From positions 1-54,300 of the forward strand of contig CAJJPX010000006.1 in assembly GCA_905193755.1 (NCBI GenBank): DNA of 54,300 bases, read 5' to 3'. Below the pieces are notes generated by a model. It did not search any database. It was not told the DNA's origin and was given only the letters and a program-made list of their open reading frames with translations. The stretch is from an uncultured Clostridium sp. Its GTDB lineage: Bacteria; Bacillota_I; Bacilli_A; RF39; UBA660. The translations under genes were made by a program, and so were the position numbers. Every line of letters begins with the position of its first letter. Position 1 is the first letter of the stretch. Shown one piece after another: positions 17,456 through 25,313 of the stretch.

Positions 17456-18260
17456 TTCTATCTTTTTCAAGTTCTTTTAAACTTTTATCAGGTGTTGGCA
17501 TATCTTCAGGCATAACTCCACCATTCTTAAGAATAGTTTCTCTTATATTTTTACCTACGATATAATGAGTTTCATTGGCTTTAGTTTCACTAGATACATT
17601 ATCCCTTTTTAATTTTGACTCAGTTTGACTAATTCTAAAAAGATTAGCAATTAATTCTTCACTGCACATATTATCAAGTCTATCTTCTCTATATCTTAAA
17701 TTCTTACGTTTTGCTATATCATCTGCAGTTTCTCCGTTATATAGTCCTTTATATCCAGCATTATGAAACTTATCAAAATTCTTAACTCCCGCATCTCTAG
17801 CAGCAATATTCAAAGAATAATTACCTTTTCTTGTTAAATCTCTTTGATAAAATCTTTTCTCATCTTCAGTAAGTCCAAGATATTCTTTCTCACTAAGTTC
17901 CTGTTTTCTAGTTTGAACTGCAAAATAAGTTTTTCCTAAAGCTACAACTTCTTTTCTAGGATCAGAGTTTTGTACAATTAAGTAACAAGCATATCTAGAC
18001 AACTTATAATCCACTTGTTTTCTTTTAGCACCAGAACCTATTTGTACCATTTTACCCACTTGGGTAAAATGGTCATCCATCAACTGATTGCTTTGTTTAC
18101 AAGCTACTATAGAATCATTTATTACATTTATAAATTTTTGCCATTTCTTATAATCTAAGACGACTTGTAATTCACGAGCAAGCCAATACTCATTTCCTTC
18201 TTCATCAATATGTTTAATGTCTTCAAATACCTTTTCAGTGTATTCAATTATTTCCTTCAT
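17436..18260 (-). CDS. dinD: DNA-damage-inducible protein D homologue
   Basis: Protein of 274 residues with a BRO-N-type N-terminal region (EYWLARELQVVLDYKKWQKF) and the DinD signature HFTQVGKMVQIGSGAKR, DYKLSRYACYLIVQNSDPRKEVVALGKTYFAVQTR and a C-terminal helix-rich part with NAARDAGVKNFDKFHNAGYKGLY. E. coli DinD binds RecA filaments and is SOS-induced. No Bacillus-type SOS box (CGAAC-N4-GTTCG) is seen upstream; TATAAT-like sequence and AGGAATTTAA precede the start. It ends in TGA. A 12-base-arm palindrome lies within the coding sequence. The gene is often accessory and horizontally moved. Confidence 0.92.
   Translation of the reverse strand: MKEIIEYTEKVFEDIKHIDEEGNEYWLARELQVVLDYKKWQKFINVINDSIVACKQSNQLMDDHFTQVGKMVQIGSGAKRKQVDYKLSRYACYLIVQNSDPRKEVVALGKTYFAVQTRKQELSEKEYLGLTEDEKRFYQRDLTRKGNYSLNIAARDAGVKNFDKFHNAGYKGLYNGETADDIAKRKNLRYREDRLDNMCSEELIANLFRISQTESKLKRDNVSSETKANETHYIVGKNIRETILKNGGVMPEDMPTPDKSLKELEKDRNKKLPL
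18046..18073. repeat. Perfect inverted repeat inside dinD
   Basis: Arms ACCATTTTACCC (18046-18057) and GGGTAAAATGGT (18062-18073) with a 4-base centre. They encode the HFTQVGKM part of DinD. It could be a coincidence of codon choice or an operator or hairpin within the gene. Confidence 0.9.
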
Positions 18261-18351
18261 TTAAATTCCTACTTTCTAGAAAATATTTATTACCCTCTAT
18301 TATTATAGTTAGCTATAAATTCCAAAAACACTTCTTTTTTTCTTAAAATTA

Positions 18352-18390
18352 AGCAAAATAAAAAACATTACTATAATTTATAATAATGTT
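18352..18390 (-). terminator. Terminator of the His/Ser/Gly repeat gene
   Basis: AACATTA/TAATGTT arms around an AT-rich centre, then a T run (A run 18359-18365 on plus). The rest of the 18261-18409 gap holds the dinD leader. Confidence 0.65.
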
Positions 18391-18409
18391 CTTATATAAA
18401 ATCTAATTT

Positions 18410-18721
18410 CTAGTTTTTAAAACTTGTTGTAACTGTTCCATTAGAATTATGACTAATAGTAGTATTTCCTGAAGTAAAACTATGGCTTGTTCCACCATTA
18501 GAGTGATGACTTATTGAAGAATTACCACTTGAAAAAGTATGGCTACTACTTCCATTAGAATGATGGCTTATTGTTGAACTTCCACTAGAGAAATTATGAC
18601 TACTACCACCTGCATGATGACTTATTGAACTACTAGAACTATGTCCAAATGACGAACTTGAATCATGCCCAAAAGATGAACTAGAACTATGTCCAAAAGA
18701 ATTATTATTACTACCAAACAT
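18410..18721 (-). CDS. Small His/Ser/Gly-rich tandem repeat protein
   Basis: 103 residues, unlike any family I know. Residues 8-31 are three 8-residue units (SFGHSSSS, SFGHDSSS, SFGHSSSS). Residues 38-94 are three 19-residue units of the form GxSHxFSSGxSSISHHSN. It has 13 His, no Cys, Trp, Glu or Arg, and one Asp and one Lys, so its charge depends almost entirely on His protonation. No signal peptide or membrane segment. It has a strong ribosome binding site (AGGAGGTAATAAG), its own extended -10 and its own terminator, which argues that it is really expressed. Metal binding or a structural/condensate role are guesses. Confidence 0.8.
   Translation of the reverse strand: MFGSNNNSFGHSSSSSFGHDSSSSFGHSSSSSISHHAGGSSHNFSSGSSTISHHSNGSSSHTFSSGNSSISHHSNGGTSHSFTSGNTTISHNSNGTVTTSFKN
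18440..18610. repeat. Three 57-bp tandem repeats
   Basis: They encode the 19-residue units (residues 38-94) of the His/Ser/Gly protein; the copies differ at several bases, so the array is not freshly expanded. Confidence 0.8.
18629..18700. repeat. Three 24-bp tandem repeats
   Basis: They encode the SFGHxSSS units (residues 8-31) of the same protein. Confidence 0.8.
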
Positions 18722-18745
18722 CTTATTACCTCCTATGATAATACT

Positions 18746-18754
18746 ATTATATCA
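18746..18754 (-). promoter_or_regulatory. Extended -10 promoter of the repeat-protein gene
   Basis: TGATATAAT on the minus strand, immediately after the tcdA terminator T run. Confidence 0.65.
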
Positions 18755-18775
18755 AAAAAATTCCATAAAGGAATT
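18755..18775 (-). terminator. Terminator of tcdA
   Basis: AATTCC/GGAATT arms, 5-base loop, then seven T on the minus strand. Confidence 0.8.
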
Positions 18776-18778
18776 AAT

Positions 18779-19459
18779 TTACATCTCACATACATCTTTA
18801 ACTATATAGTTTGTAATATAAAGTCCTGCAACTGCTGGAACAAATGCACTAGAACCAAGCATATTCTTAGTATCTATTGCTTTCTCAGTTGATGTTACAA
18901 CTATAACATCTTTCATTAAGTCTTTGTCTTTTCCAAGTTCATGTCTTACCTTTTTAGCAAGAGGGTCTGTATTAGTTTTATCAAGTGTTGTTATTATTAA
19001 CTTAGTAGCATCTAATTTCTTAGCTGTTCCCATTGATGAAACTAACTTTATATCATTTTGATGACATCTCTTAATTAGTTCAACTTTAACACGAGTAGTA
19101 TCACATGCGTCTATCATATAGTCATACTTTTCACCAAATAATAATTCTATATTATCAGGTGTTATATAAGTATTAATTATATTAACAGAAGCATTCTTAT
19201 TTATAAGCTTAATTCTTTTCTTCCATTCTCTAGTTTTATATTTATTATTATTACGAGAAGTAGCTATTATTTGTCTATTAATATTACTAGGTTTAATAGT
19301 ATCTCCATCTACTATAGTTATATCTTCTACTCCGCATCTAACTAATGATTCAAGAGCATATCCACCTACTCCTCCAAGTCCTATAATAAGTACTTTAAGA
19401 TTCTTTATCTTTTCTAAATTTTCACTTCCAATTAGACATTCAAGTCTACAAAGATTCAT
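18779..19459 (-). CDS. tcdA: tRNA threonylcarbamoyladenosine dehydratase (TcdA, ThiF/E1 family)
   Basis: E1-like enzyme of 226 residues that cyclises t6A37 of tRNA in an ATP-dependent step. The Rossmann motif GLGGVGGYALESL, the Asp in TIVDGDTIKPSNINRQ and YDYMIDACDTTRVKVEL match TcdA/YgdL. C-terminal KVRHELGKDKDL and GSSAFVPAVAGL are also typical, distinguishing it from MoeB/ThiF, which carry zinc cysteines. The start is the ATG at 19459 after GAAGGAGTGAAAGAT; the longer open frame upstream runs into a non-coding RNA. B. subtilis 6S-1 RNA is, from memory, also near the tcdA homologue yrvM. Confidence 0.93.
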   Translation of the reverse strand: MNLCRLECLIGSENLEKIKNLKVLIIGLGGVGGYALESLVRCGVEDITIVDGDTIKPSNINRQIIATSRNNNKYKTREWKKRIKLINKNASVNIINTYITPDNIELLFGEKYDYMIDACDTTRVKVELIKRCHQNDIKLVSSMGTAKKLDATKLIITTLDKTNTDPLAKKVRHELGKDKDLMKDVIVVTSTEKAIDTKNMLGSSAFVPAVAGLYITNYIVKDVCEM

Positions 19460-19486
19460 ATCTTTCACTCCTTCAAAAGCAAGAGT

Positions 19487-19495
19487 ATTATACCA
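19487..19495 (-). promoter_or_regulatory. Extended -10 promoter of tcdA
   Basis: TGGTATAAT on the minus strand, directly after the T run that ends the non-coding RNA. Confidence 0.65.
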
Positions 19496-19496
19496 T

Positions 19497-19668
19497 AAAA
19501 AAATACCTAGGTAAATATAGTGTAATAAAACTCGCGTTTCGCACGAGGTGGTAGGACACATAACATACTCGGGATCTTGCATAATATGCAATATTCAACT
19601 CCATATACTAATTAGTCCCCCTATAGTATTACATAGCCGGTTTATTGAGCTATATTTATTTCTAGGTT
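19497..19668 (-). ncRNA. ssrS: Structured non-coding RNA, probable 6S RNA
   Basis: A gene-free stretch of clearly higher GC than its surroundings, read on the minus strand. The ends pair: ACCTAG (near 19667) with CTAGGT and TAAATATAG with CTATATTTA, about 15 pairs, followed by seven T, so the closing stem doubles as a terminator. Inside are a stable CTCGTG/CGCGAG hairpin on the 3' side, a TTGCAT/ATGCAA terminal hairpin and further pairable segments. A TGATATAAT element sits 7 bases upstream of the predicted 5' end. About 172 nt, a closing stem, an open centre and a 3'-side hairpin fit 6S RNA, the RNA polymerase-binding regulator. It lacks the conserved motifs of tmRNA, RNase P and SRP RNA. 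Confidence 0.6.
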
Positions 19669-19674
19669 AATTTA

Positions 19675-19683
19675 ATTATATCA
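19675..19683 (-). promoter_or_regulatory. Extended -10 promoter of the non-coding RNA
   Basis: TGATATAAT on the minus strand, ending 7 bases before the start of the predicted closing stem. Confidence 0.65.
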
Positions 19684-19726
19684 TATTAATTTTTAATATC
19701 AAGGTTTCTACAAAAACTTTACACTT

Positions 19727-20761
19727 CTAAAAATGACCAAATTTACTTCTTTCATAGAATCTTTCATTTAATAAATTTAAATCATCTATTATATTCTTAG
19801 GTTCACATTCTTCATATAAACTCTCATATTTACTAATAGTAACTTCTTCTGGAAGTATTCCTTTATCACTATCAATATAAATAGCTAACGGTTTTCTAAT
19901 ACCAATCGCATAACTAAGTTGTACTTTACACCACTTAAGATTATATTTTTTTAAGTAATGCACAGCAATTAGTCTAGCTTTATATGCACCACTTTTGTCT
20001 ACCTTAGTTGGGTCTTTACCACTAAAAGCACCACCACCTACAGGAGCAAATCCTTGATAACTATCAACTACTATTTTTCTACCAGTAAGTCCAGCATCGC
20101 CTTCAAAACCACCAATTTCAAACTTACCAGTTGGATTTATCAAGTATTCTTCTACTTCAATGTTATATTTAGAACAAATACGATTACATATATCTTTAAT
20201 TATTTTATCAGTTTCATTTCTCTCTTTTTCTGTATTTTGATAACTTATTGTAAATGTCTTAATACGTAAAAGTTTCATATTTTCATCATAATATCCAGTT
20301 ATTTGAGCTTTACCATCGCTCTTAAATCTAGAATCATTTTGTCTCAAAACATCATACTTTCTACTCAACTCTTGAAGTATAACCATAGCTGTAGGCAAAT
20401 ATAAATCATTATCACTGCAAGCATAGCCAAACATCATACCTTGATCTCCAGCACCCATCACTTCATCATTAGTACCCATCGCAATATCACTACTTTGAAC
20501 ACCAATATTATTAATAATTTCATAGTTAGAACTATATCCAACATCTTTTAAAACATTCTTTACCACTTTAGAAATATTAACTTTACTCTTAGATGTAACT
20601 TCACCAGTAATAAATATTTTACCTTTACCACCCATAGTCTCAATCGCACATCTACTTTTCTTATCCCCTTTAATAAACTCATCCACTAAAGCATCACTTA
20701 TTTGATCACATACTTTATCAGGATGACCTCTAAAAACAATTTCATTACTAAATAATCTCAT
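19727..20761 (-). CDS. metK: S-adenosylmethionine synthetase
   Basis: Makes SAM from methionine and ATP. Motifs are GHPDKVCDQISDA at the N-terminus, VMGAGDQGMMFGYA (methionine-loop and ATP site), NPTGKFEIGGFEGDAGLTGRK and the signature GGGAFSGKDPTKVD. At 344 residues it is about 40-50 shorter than the usual enzyme; the middle and C-terminal connecting parts are compact while the motifs are intact. The start ATG follows AAGGAGG. The gene sits behind a SAM-I riboswitch, giving product feedback. The next feature downstream is the probable 6S RNA. Confidence 0.96.
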   Translation of the reverse strand: MRLFSNEIVFRGHPDKVCDQISDALVDEFIKGDKKSRCAIETMGGKGKIFITGEVTSKSKVNISKVVKNVLKDVGYSSNYEIINNIGVQSSDIAMGTNDEVMGAGDQGMMFGYACSDNDLYLPTAMVILQELSRKYDVLRQNDSRFKSDGKAQITGYYDENMKLLRIKTFTISYQNTEKERNETDKIIKDICNRICSKYNIEVEEYLINPTGKFEIGGFEGDAGLTGRKIVVDSYQGFAPVGGGAFSGKDPTKVDKSGAYKARLIAVHYLKKYNLKWCKVQLSYAIGIRKPLAIYIDSDKGILPEEVTISKYESLYEECEPKNIIDDLNLLNERFYERSKFGHF

Positions 20762-20801
20762 ATATATTTCCTCCTTCCAAGATTACAATTACCTTAAAAA
20801 G

Positions 20802-20921
20802 AAAAAATACCTAAGATAACTTAGGTATATATAAGTTATCCTCATCCATCTGGGTTTACCACCTAATCAAATAGGTTGGTGTGACTTCATAGAGCCAGTC
20901 TCTCAGTCACTCTTTATAAGG
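20802..20921 (-). promoter_or_regulatory. SAM-I (S-box) riboswitch with terminator, upstream of metK
   Basis: Read on the minus strand: P1 is CCTTAT (20916-20921) with ATGAGG (20840-20845). It is followed by AAAGAG, the P2 arms GTGAC/GTCAC with the kink-turn and pseudoknot region GAGAGACTGGCTCTATGAA, and P3 CCTA/TAGG in ACCAACCTA...TTAGGTGG. The expression platform is a perfect 9-base terminator ATACCTAAG/CTTAGGTAT (20807-20828) with a T run; GATAACTT upstream can pair with AAGTTATC as antiterminator. SAM binding should terminate metK transcription. Confidence 0.93.
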
Positions 20922-20957
20922 TAATTTTTAAAATTGTTGTTCTATAAGAACACACTA

Positions 20958-20986
20958 ATAATACCATAAATAAATATCTTTATCAA
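20958..20986 (-). promoter_or_regulatory. Promoter of the metK leader
   Basis: Minus strand TTGATA (20981-20986), 17-base spacer ending TGG, TATTAT (20958-20963). Confidence 0.7.
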
Positions 20987-21005
20987 CTACTTCATATACT
21001 TTAAT

Positions 21006-22304
21006 ATGTCAAATAAAATAAAAAATAATATATTTCTAAAATCTACATTAGTATTACTATTTGGTGGTATCATTGGTAAACTAGTTGGTTTCGTATTAAA
21101 AATAATAGTAACTAGAAAACTAGGTCCTGAAGGTATGGGACTTTATAGTTTACTTGCTCCAACTAGTTCTCTTTTAAGTGTTATTGCTACTCTTTCATAC
21201 CCTACTGCCCTATCTAAAATAATATCAGAAAAAAGTTCAAGAACTAAAACACTTTTTACTTCAATAATTCCACTATCTTTAATAATAAATATTTTTATAA
21301 TAGTTGTAACTGTATTACTAGCTCCAACTCTAAGCACACTTCTTAAAAATGAAACTTTGTATTTTCCAATAATATGTCTTTCACTCGTAACACCATTCAT
21401 AAGTATTTCATCTATCATAAAAGGTTACTTTTGGGGAAAACAAAATATGTTTCCATACATGCTCTCAAACTTCGTTGAACAAGTCGCAAGACTAATACTT
21501 ATAACACTATTTATAGATAAATTCTTGTCACATAGTTTAACACACGCAATAAGTTTCATAATTCTAGTAAACGCAGGTGGCGAAGTAATATCACAACTAG
21601 TAATGATGTACTTCTTCCCTAAAAATATAAAGCCATCAATAAACGATTTTAACAAAGAAGATATTAAGAAAGTAATGAATATAAGCATACCTTCTACCTC
21701 AAGTAAAATAATAGGATCTATTTCTTACTTCTTAGAACCAATAGTTCTTACAAACGTTCTTATGTATGTAGGCTACTCTAAAGATTTTATAGTCTATGAA
21801 TATGGAATAATTAATGCTTATGCTATGTCACTACTCTTAATGCCACAATTCTTTACTCAAAATATGGCAACTTCCCTAGTACCAGAATTATCTAAATATT
21901 ACAGTTTAGGTAATAATAAAATGTGTAAAAAAAGAATAAAACAAATAGTCTTAATCTCTTGCTCTATAGGTGGACTATCCACTCTTATAATAACTATATT
22001 TCCTACATTTTTTTTAAATATTTTATATCACACAACACTAGGTATAGATTATATTAGACTACTAAGTCCATTTACAATATTATTCTATATTGAGTATCCA
22101 CTTATAAATGCACTTCAAGCTCTAGGTAAATCAAAAAGTGCTATGAAATGTACTATCATATCTTCAATCATAAGACTTATCTCAATAGCATCTTTATCAC
22201 TTCTTAAAATAGGTATGTATTCTCTTATATTATCAATAATAATTAACTTACTTCTAAGTACATACCTTTATGCTAAAGAAATAAAGAAAGTACTATCTAA
22301 TTAA
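21006..22304 (+). CDS. SpoVB/MurJ-like oligosaccharide flippase family protein
   Basis: Integral membrane protein of 432 residues with 12-14 helices, of the MOP/polysaccharide-transport superfamily. The N-terminus (LLFGGIIGKLVGFVLKIIVTRKLGPEGMGLYSL) is the SpoVB-type opening; the central IPSTSSKIIGSISYFLEPI and AMSLLLMPQFFTQNMATSLVPELSKYY are also family features. Members flip lipid-linked precursors of peptidoglycan or polysaccharide. No Shine-Dalgarno sequence precedes the ATG, and a TATACT hexamer ends only 5 bases before it, so the mRNA may be leaderless. It overlaps the convergent DUF421 gene by 12 bases. Confidence 0.88.
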   Translation: MSNKIKNNIFLKSTLVLLFGGIIGKLVGFVLKIIVTRKLGPEGMGLYSLLAPTSSLLSVIATLSYPTALSKIISEKSSRTKTLFTSIIPLSLIINIFIIVVTVLLAPTLSTLLKNETLYFPIICLSLVTPFISISSIIKGYFWGKQNMFPYMLSNFVEQVARLILITLFIDKFLSHSLTHAISFIILVNAGGEVISQLVMMYFFPKNIKPSINDFNKEDIKKVMNISIPSTSSKIIGSISYFLEPIVLTNVLMYVGYSKDFIVYEYGIINAYAMSLLLMPQFFTQNMATSLVPELSKYYSLGNNKMCKKRIKQIVLISCSIGGLSTLIITIFPTFFLNILYHTTLGIDYIRLLSPFTILFYIEYPLINALQALGKSKSAMKCTIISSIIRLISIASLSLLKIGMYSLILSIIINLLLSTYLYAKEIKKVLSN

Positions 22305-22943
22305 TTCATTTCTCTTAATAACATAAATCTTATTATTCTTATAAAATGCGTAAAATACGTCTTCTTTCTTAAGATTATTACATCTCAAATAATCATGTAA
22401 CCATTTTTCATCCTTGTCCATATAACATAATGTATCTTTTTGAACAACACCATCTAATATTAATGGAAATGGATTTGCAGAATCTAATCCTAAAAAACTA
22501 TACTTAAATATGTTAAGTTTTCCACTATTTTCGAGTACTGCATATTCTACATCTTTAAGATTCTTAATATTATTATTTCTAAGTTCTAATAAAAGATCAT
22601 CCAAAGAATATCTTTGTTTCATCATCTCTTTATAGTTTATTATTCCTCTATTTATTATAAGAACTGGTTTACCATCCATAATATTTCTAAACTTATTAAA
22701 TCTTAATGATAAGTATCCAGCCGCTATCTCAAAGAATAAAAGTATAAGTATAGGTATAACCGTAAGTAACATAGAATCTTTATAGTTTTCAATGCTAATC
22801 GCAACTAGTTCAGCAATCAATAAACTAACTACTAAATCTTGTATAGATAACTCTCCTATTTCTCTTTTACCCATAAGTCTAAATATAACAAGCACAAATA
22901 GATAGAAAAACACAGTTCTAATTATTACCATTACTAAATCCAT
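22293..22943 (-). CDS. DUF421/YetF-family membrane protein
   Basis: Protein of 216 residues with three N-terminal membrane helices and a cytosolic two-lobed domain. The stretch RLMGKREIGELSIQDLVVSLLIAELVAI is the DUF421 signature, and NIMDGKPVLIINRG, MMKQRYSLDDLLLELR and YAVLENSGKLNIF are conserved in YetF/YrbG relatives. Function in vegetative cells is not established. The ATG at 22943 behind AGGTGATATAT is preferred to the upstream GTG. The 3' end overlaps the SpoVB-like gene. Confidence 0.9.
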   Translation of the reverse strand: MDLVMVIIRTVFFYLFVLVIFRLMGKREIGELSIQDLVVSLLIAELVAISIENYKDSMLLTVIPILILLFFEIAAGYLSLRFNKFRNIMDGKPVLIINRGIINYKEMMKQRYSLDDLLLELRNNNIKNLKDVEYAVLENSGKLNIFKYSFLGLDSANPFPLILDGVVQKDTLCYMDKDEKWLHDYLRCNNLKKEDVFYAFYKNNKIYVIKRNELIR

Positions 22944-23015
22944 ATATATCACCTACTATTATTATGTTTAATTCATATATTTTTTAATCATAAATATACT
23001 TAATTAGGTGATAAA

Positions 23016-23375
23016 ATGAACAAAATTATTAATTATTTAAAAAGTATATCTCTATTTTTAATACTATTCTTAATATATCTATTAATTATATCTTTAATTT
23101 ATTATTTAGAAATTCTTAGTTATAACACAGTAAGTATAATAAACTATATAATTATCCTACTTCTATTCTTTATTTTAGGATTTAAAACTTCATCACTTGA
23201 AAGATCAAAAGGATACTTAAATGGTTTTATAGTGTCTACTTCTATTTGTATTTTATTCTCAATTATAACTCTATTTATCTCAAAGTATTCTTTTGGTGCC
23301 CTAGTATATTATTTATCATTAATATTATCATCAGTCACAGGTGGTATCATAGGAGTAACAAAAAACACTAAATAA
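23016..23375 (+). CDS. TIGR04086-type four-helix membrane protein
   Basis: Protein of 119 residues made of four hydrophobic segments, with short basic links (KTSSLERSKGYLNG) and a glycine-rich last helix (SSVTGGIIGV). This pattern matches the TIGR04086/YrzE small membrane family found across the Bacillota, of unknown function. AGGTGATAAA precedes the ATG. It is divergent from the DUF421 gene; a hairpin terminator follows. Confidence 0.75.
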   Translation: MNKIINYLKSISLFLILFLIYLLIISLIYYLEILSYNTVSIINYIIILLLFFILGFKTSSLERSKGYLNGFIVSTSICILFSIITLFISKYSFGALVYYLSLILSSVTGGIIGVTKNTK

Positions 23376-23377
23376 AA

Positions 23378-23399
23378 AGTTATGTATTTCTACATAACT
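23378..23399. terminator. Bidirectional terminator between convergent genes
   Basis: Nine-base arms AGTTATGTA/TACATAACT with a TTTC loop, flanked by A run and T-rich sequence. Confidence 0.8.
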
Positions 23400-25218
23400 A
23401 TTGTTTTAGTGTGAAGTAGCCAGGAGTACTAGGCGTATCTATTCTTGCATATGTTTTATCTTTATGTGAACTACTATACTTAGTACCATTACCCCCCTCT
23501 AAAGCAGTAGCACCATGAAACATACCAGTACTATCCATTACATTATTGGTAACAAATTTATTACTAATATATATAGTTTTTAGATTTATAGAATCCATAA
23601 ACATGCCATACATATTAGTTACATTGCTTGTATCAAAACTGCTTAAATCTAGTTTATCAACATTACTTCGTAAAAACATATAAGTCATATTTGTAACATT
23701 GCTTGTATCAAATTTATCTAAATTTATATTGTTAGCTTTACAACCTTGGAACATAGAAGTCATATTAGTAACACGACTTGTATTAAAATTACTTAAATCT
23801 AAAATCTTTCCAGTATATTCAGCAAACATATTACGCATATTAGTAACATTAGAAGTATTAAAACTGCTTAAATCTAATGTTGTTGCTTTACTATTTTCAA
23901 ACATATAACTCATATTAGTAACTTTGCCTGTATCAAAACTACTCACGTCTAAAATTACAGCTTGTGAATTTGAAAACATATTACTCATATTAGTAACATT
24001 TGATGTATCAAAACCACGCAAATCTAAAGTTGTAGCCTGTGAAAATTTAAACATACCATCCATATTAGCTACTTTACTTGTGTTAAAACTACTCAAATTT
24101 ATTGATGTTGCTTGGCTTCCATCAAACATATTACTCATATCGACTACTTTACTTGTAACAAAACTACTTAAATCCAATGAAGAAGCTTGACTACTAGAAA
24201 ACATATTAGACATGTCAGTTACATTACTTGTATTAATACCATTCACATCTATTGTAGTGGCTTTACTACTAAAAAACATTTTAGACATATTAGTAACTTT
24301 ACTAGTATCAAAACCACTTATATCTATTGTCGCTGCATTAGAAAGAGAAAACATATATTCCATATCAGTTACATTACTTGTATCAAAACTATTTAAATTT
24401 ATATTAGATGCTTTGCTTTTACGAAACATACTCGACATTGAAACAATAGGTTTACCATTAATATATGTACAAAGTAATGAGTTAACACCATCTGTACTAG
24501 TTTTATCGGTTAACATTACTCCCCAACCATCAATAGTAATGTTATTCCATGTATCAACATATGTACTAGTACTAGAATCATATTTTAAATTTGCTTTTTG
24601 TTTATATCTATAAGTATATTGACCGTTAACATATTCAGTGCCTTGAGTTAATTCACCATCGAATGTACAATATATTGGAGTGTTTTCTACATACTCATTT
24701 ATACCCAAGACGCCAGTGAAGTTCTTACCTTGATTATAGTTTTGATCTTCGTTTGTTTCTTTAAAAGTTATTGTTATATTATACTTATGTGTAATATTTG
24801 CTTCTATTGAAACATTCTCTTTTACTTTAATTCTTTTGATTGGTGTACTTGATAAAGATTCACATGTACCCTCTTCTACCCCATTAGAATTTAATCTAGT
24901 ACAAGTAGCTTCTATTACCATCTCGTCGTTTATAATTTCGTTTGCTAATTCTTGCCAAACTAAATTATAAGATGTATTTAAAGTACCAGTATTTTTAACA
25001 CTTATTTCTTTAGTAATAGTTGCTCCAGGTTTTATATTATTCATTATTATTTGAGGCCCATCAGTATAAGTTAGTTCTAAAGTGCCTGTTTGAACTACTT
25101 GATCTTTTACATCTTTATTAACTATAGTTGCTGTAAAATATGCATATGTAAAACTAACAGTAGCTAGAAATAAAAATACTAGGCCTATCCCAAATAACAT
25201 TTTTTTATTTTTATTCAT
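23398..25218 (-). CDS. Large TasA-type surface protein with BspA (DUF285) repeat array
   Basis: Secreted protein of 606 residues. A signal anchor with TYAYFTATI is followed by a TasA/camelysin-like domain nearly colinear with that of the protein at 13153 (LELTYTDGP, VKNTGTLNTSYNLVWQEL). After a linker come twelve 25-residue leucine-rich units of the form SFDTSNVTNMSNMFxxSxA, the BspA/DUF285 repeat, and a C-terminal HKDKTYARIDTPSTPGYFTLKQ cap. BspA-type proteins in oral and gut bacteria bind host matrix; adhesion here is inferred. No LPxTG. The start is the ATG at 25218 after GGTGAATAAT; an upstream hydrophobic extension is not used. Confidence 0.88.
   Translation of the reverse strand: MNKNKKMLFGIGLVFLFLATVSFTYAYFTATIVNKDVKDQVVQTGTLELTYTDGPQIIMNNIKPGATITKEISVKNTGTLNTSYNLVWQELANEIINDEMVIEATCTRLNSNGVEEGTCESLSSTPIKRIKVKENVSIEANITHKYNITITFKETNEDQNYNQGKNFTGVLGINEYVENTPIYCTFDGELTQGTEYVNGQYTYRYKQKANLKYDSSTSTYVDTWNNITIDGWGVMLTDKTSTDGVNSLLCTYINGKPIVSMSSMFRKSKASNINLNSFDTSNVTDMEYMFSLSNAATIDISGFDTSKVTNMSKMFFSSKATTIDVNGINTSNVTDMSNMFSSSQASSLDLSSFVTSKVVDMSNMFDGSQATSINLSSFNTSKVANMDGMFKFSQATTLDLRGFDTSNVTNMSNMFSNSQAVILDVSSFDTGKVTNMSYMFENSKATTLDLSSFNTSNVTNMRNMFAEYTGKILDLSNFNTSRVTNMTSMFQGCKANNINLDKFDTSNVTNMTYMFLRSNVDKLDLSSFDTSNVTNMYGMFMDSINLKTIYISNKFVTNNVMDSTGMFHGATALEGGNGTKYSSSHKDKTYARIDTPSTPGYFTLKQ
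23521..24429. repeat. 75-bp tandem repeat array of the BspA-type gene
   Basis: Thirteen Met-Phe boxes spaced about 75 bp apart encode the leucine-rich units; neighbouring units are similar at DNA level and could recombine. Confidence 0.85.
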
Positions 25219-25276
25219 ATTATTCACCATAACTATTATAAAATATATAGAAACATAAATCAATAAATTAACAAAT

Positions 25277-25313
25277 TAAAAAGAATGAAAATTACTTTTC
25301 ACTCTTATTCTTT
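25277..25313 (-). terminator. Terminator of the queA-tgt operon
   Basis: Minus-strand hairpin with outer arms AAAAAGAAT/ATTCTTTTT and an inner GAAAA/TTTTC stem, overlapping the tgt stop region. Confidence 0.65.

Noticed and set aside
19501..19591. N-terminal extension of tcdA, or a T-box leader
   Set aside because: The extension overlaps a structured, terminator-ended RNA; the T-box consensus (AGGGTGG-ACCGCG) is absent and a strong tcdA start lies at 19459.
23521..24429. Regularly spaced repeats resembling a CRISPR array
   Set aside because: The period is about 75 bp with no unique spacers; the repeats are codons of BspA leucine-rich units in one open frame.
24187..24613. Plus-strand open frames inside the BspA-repeat gene
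   Set aside because: Shadow frames of the repeat codons without start signals.
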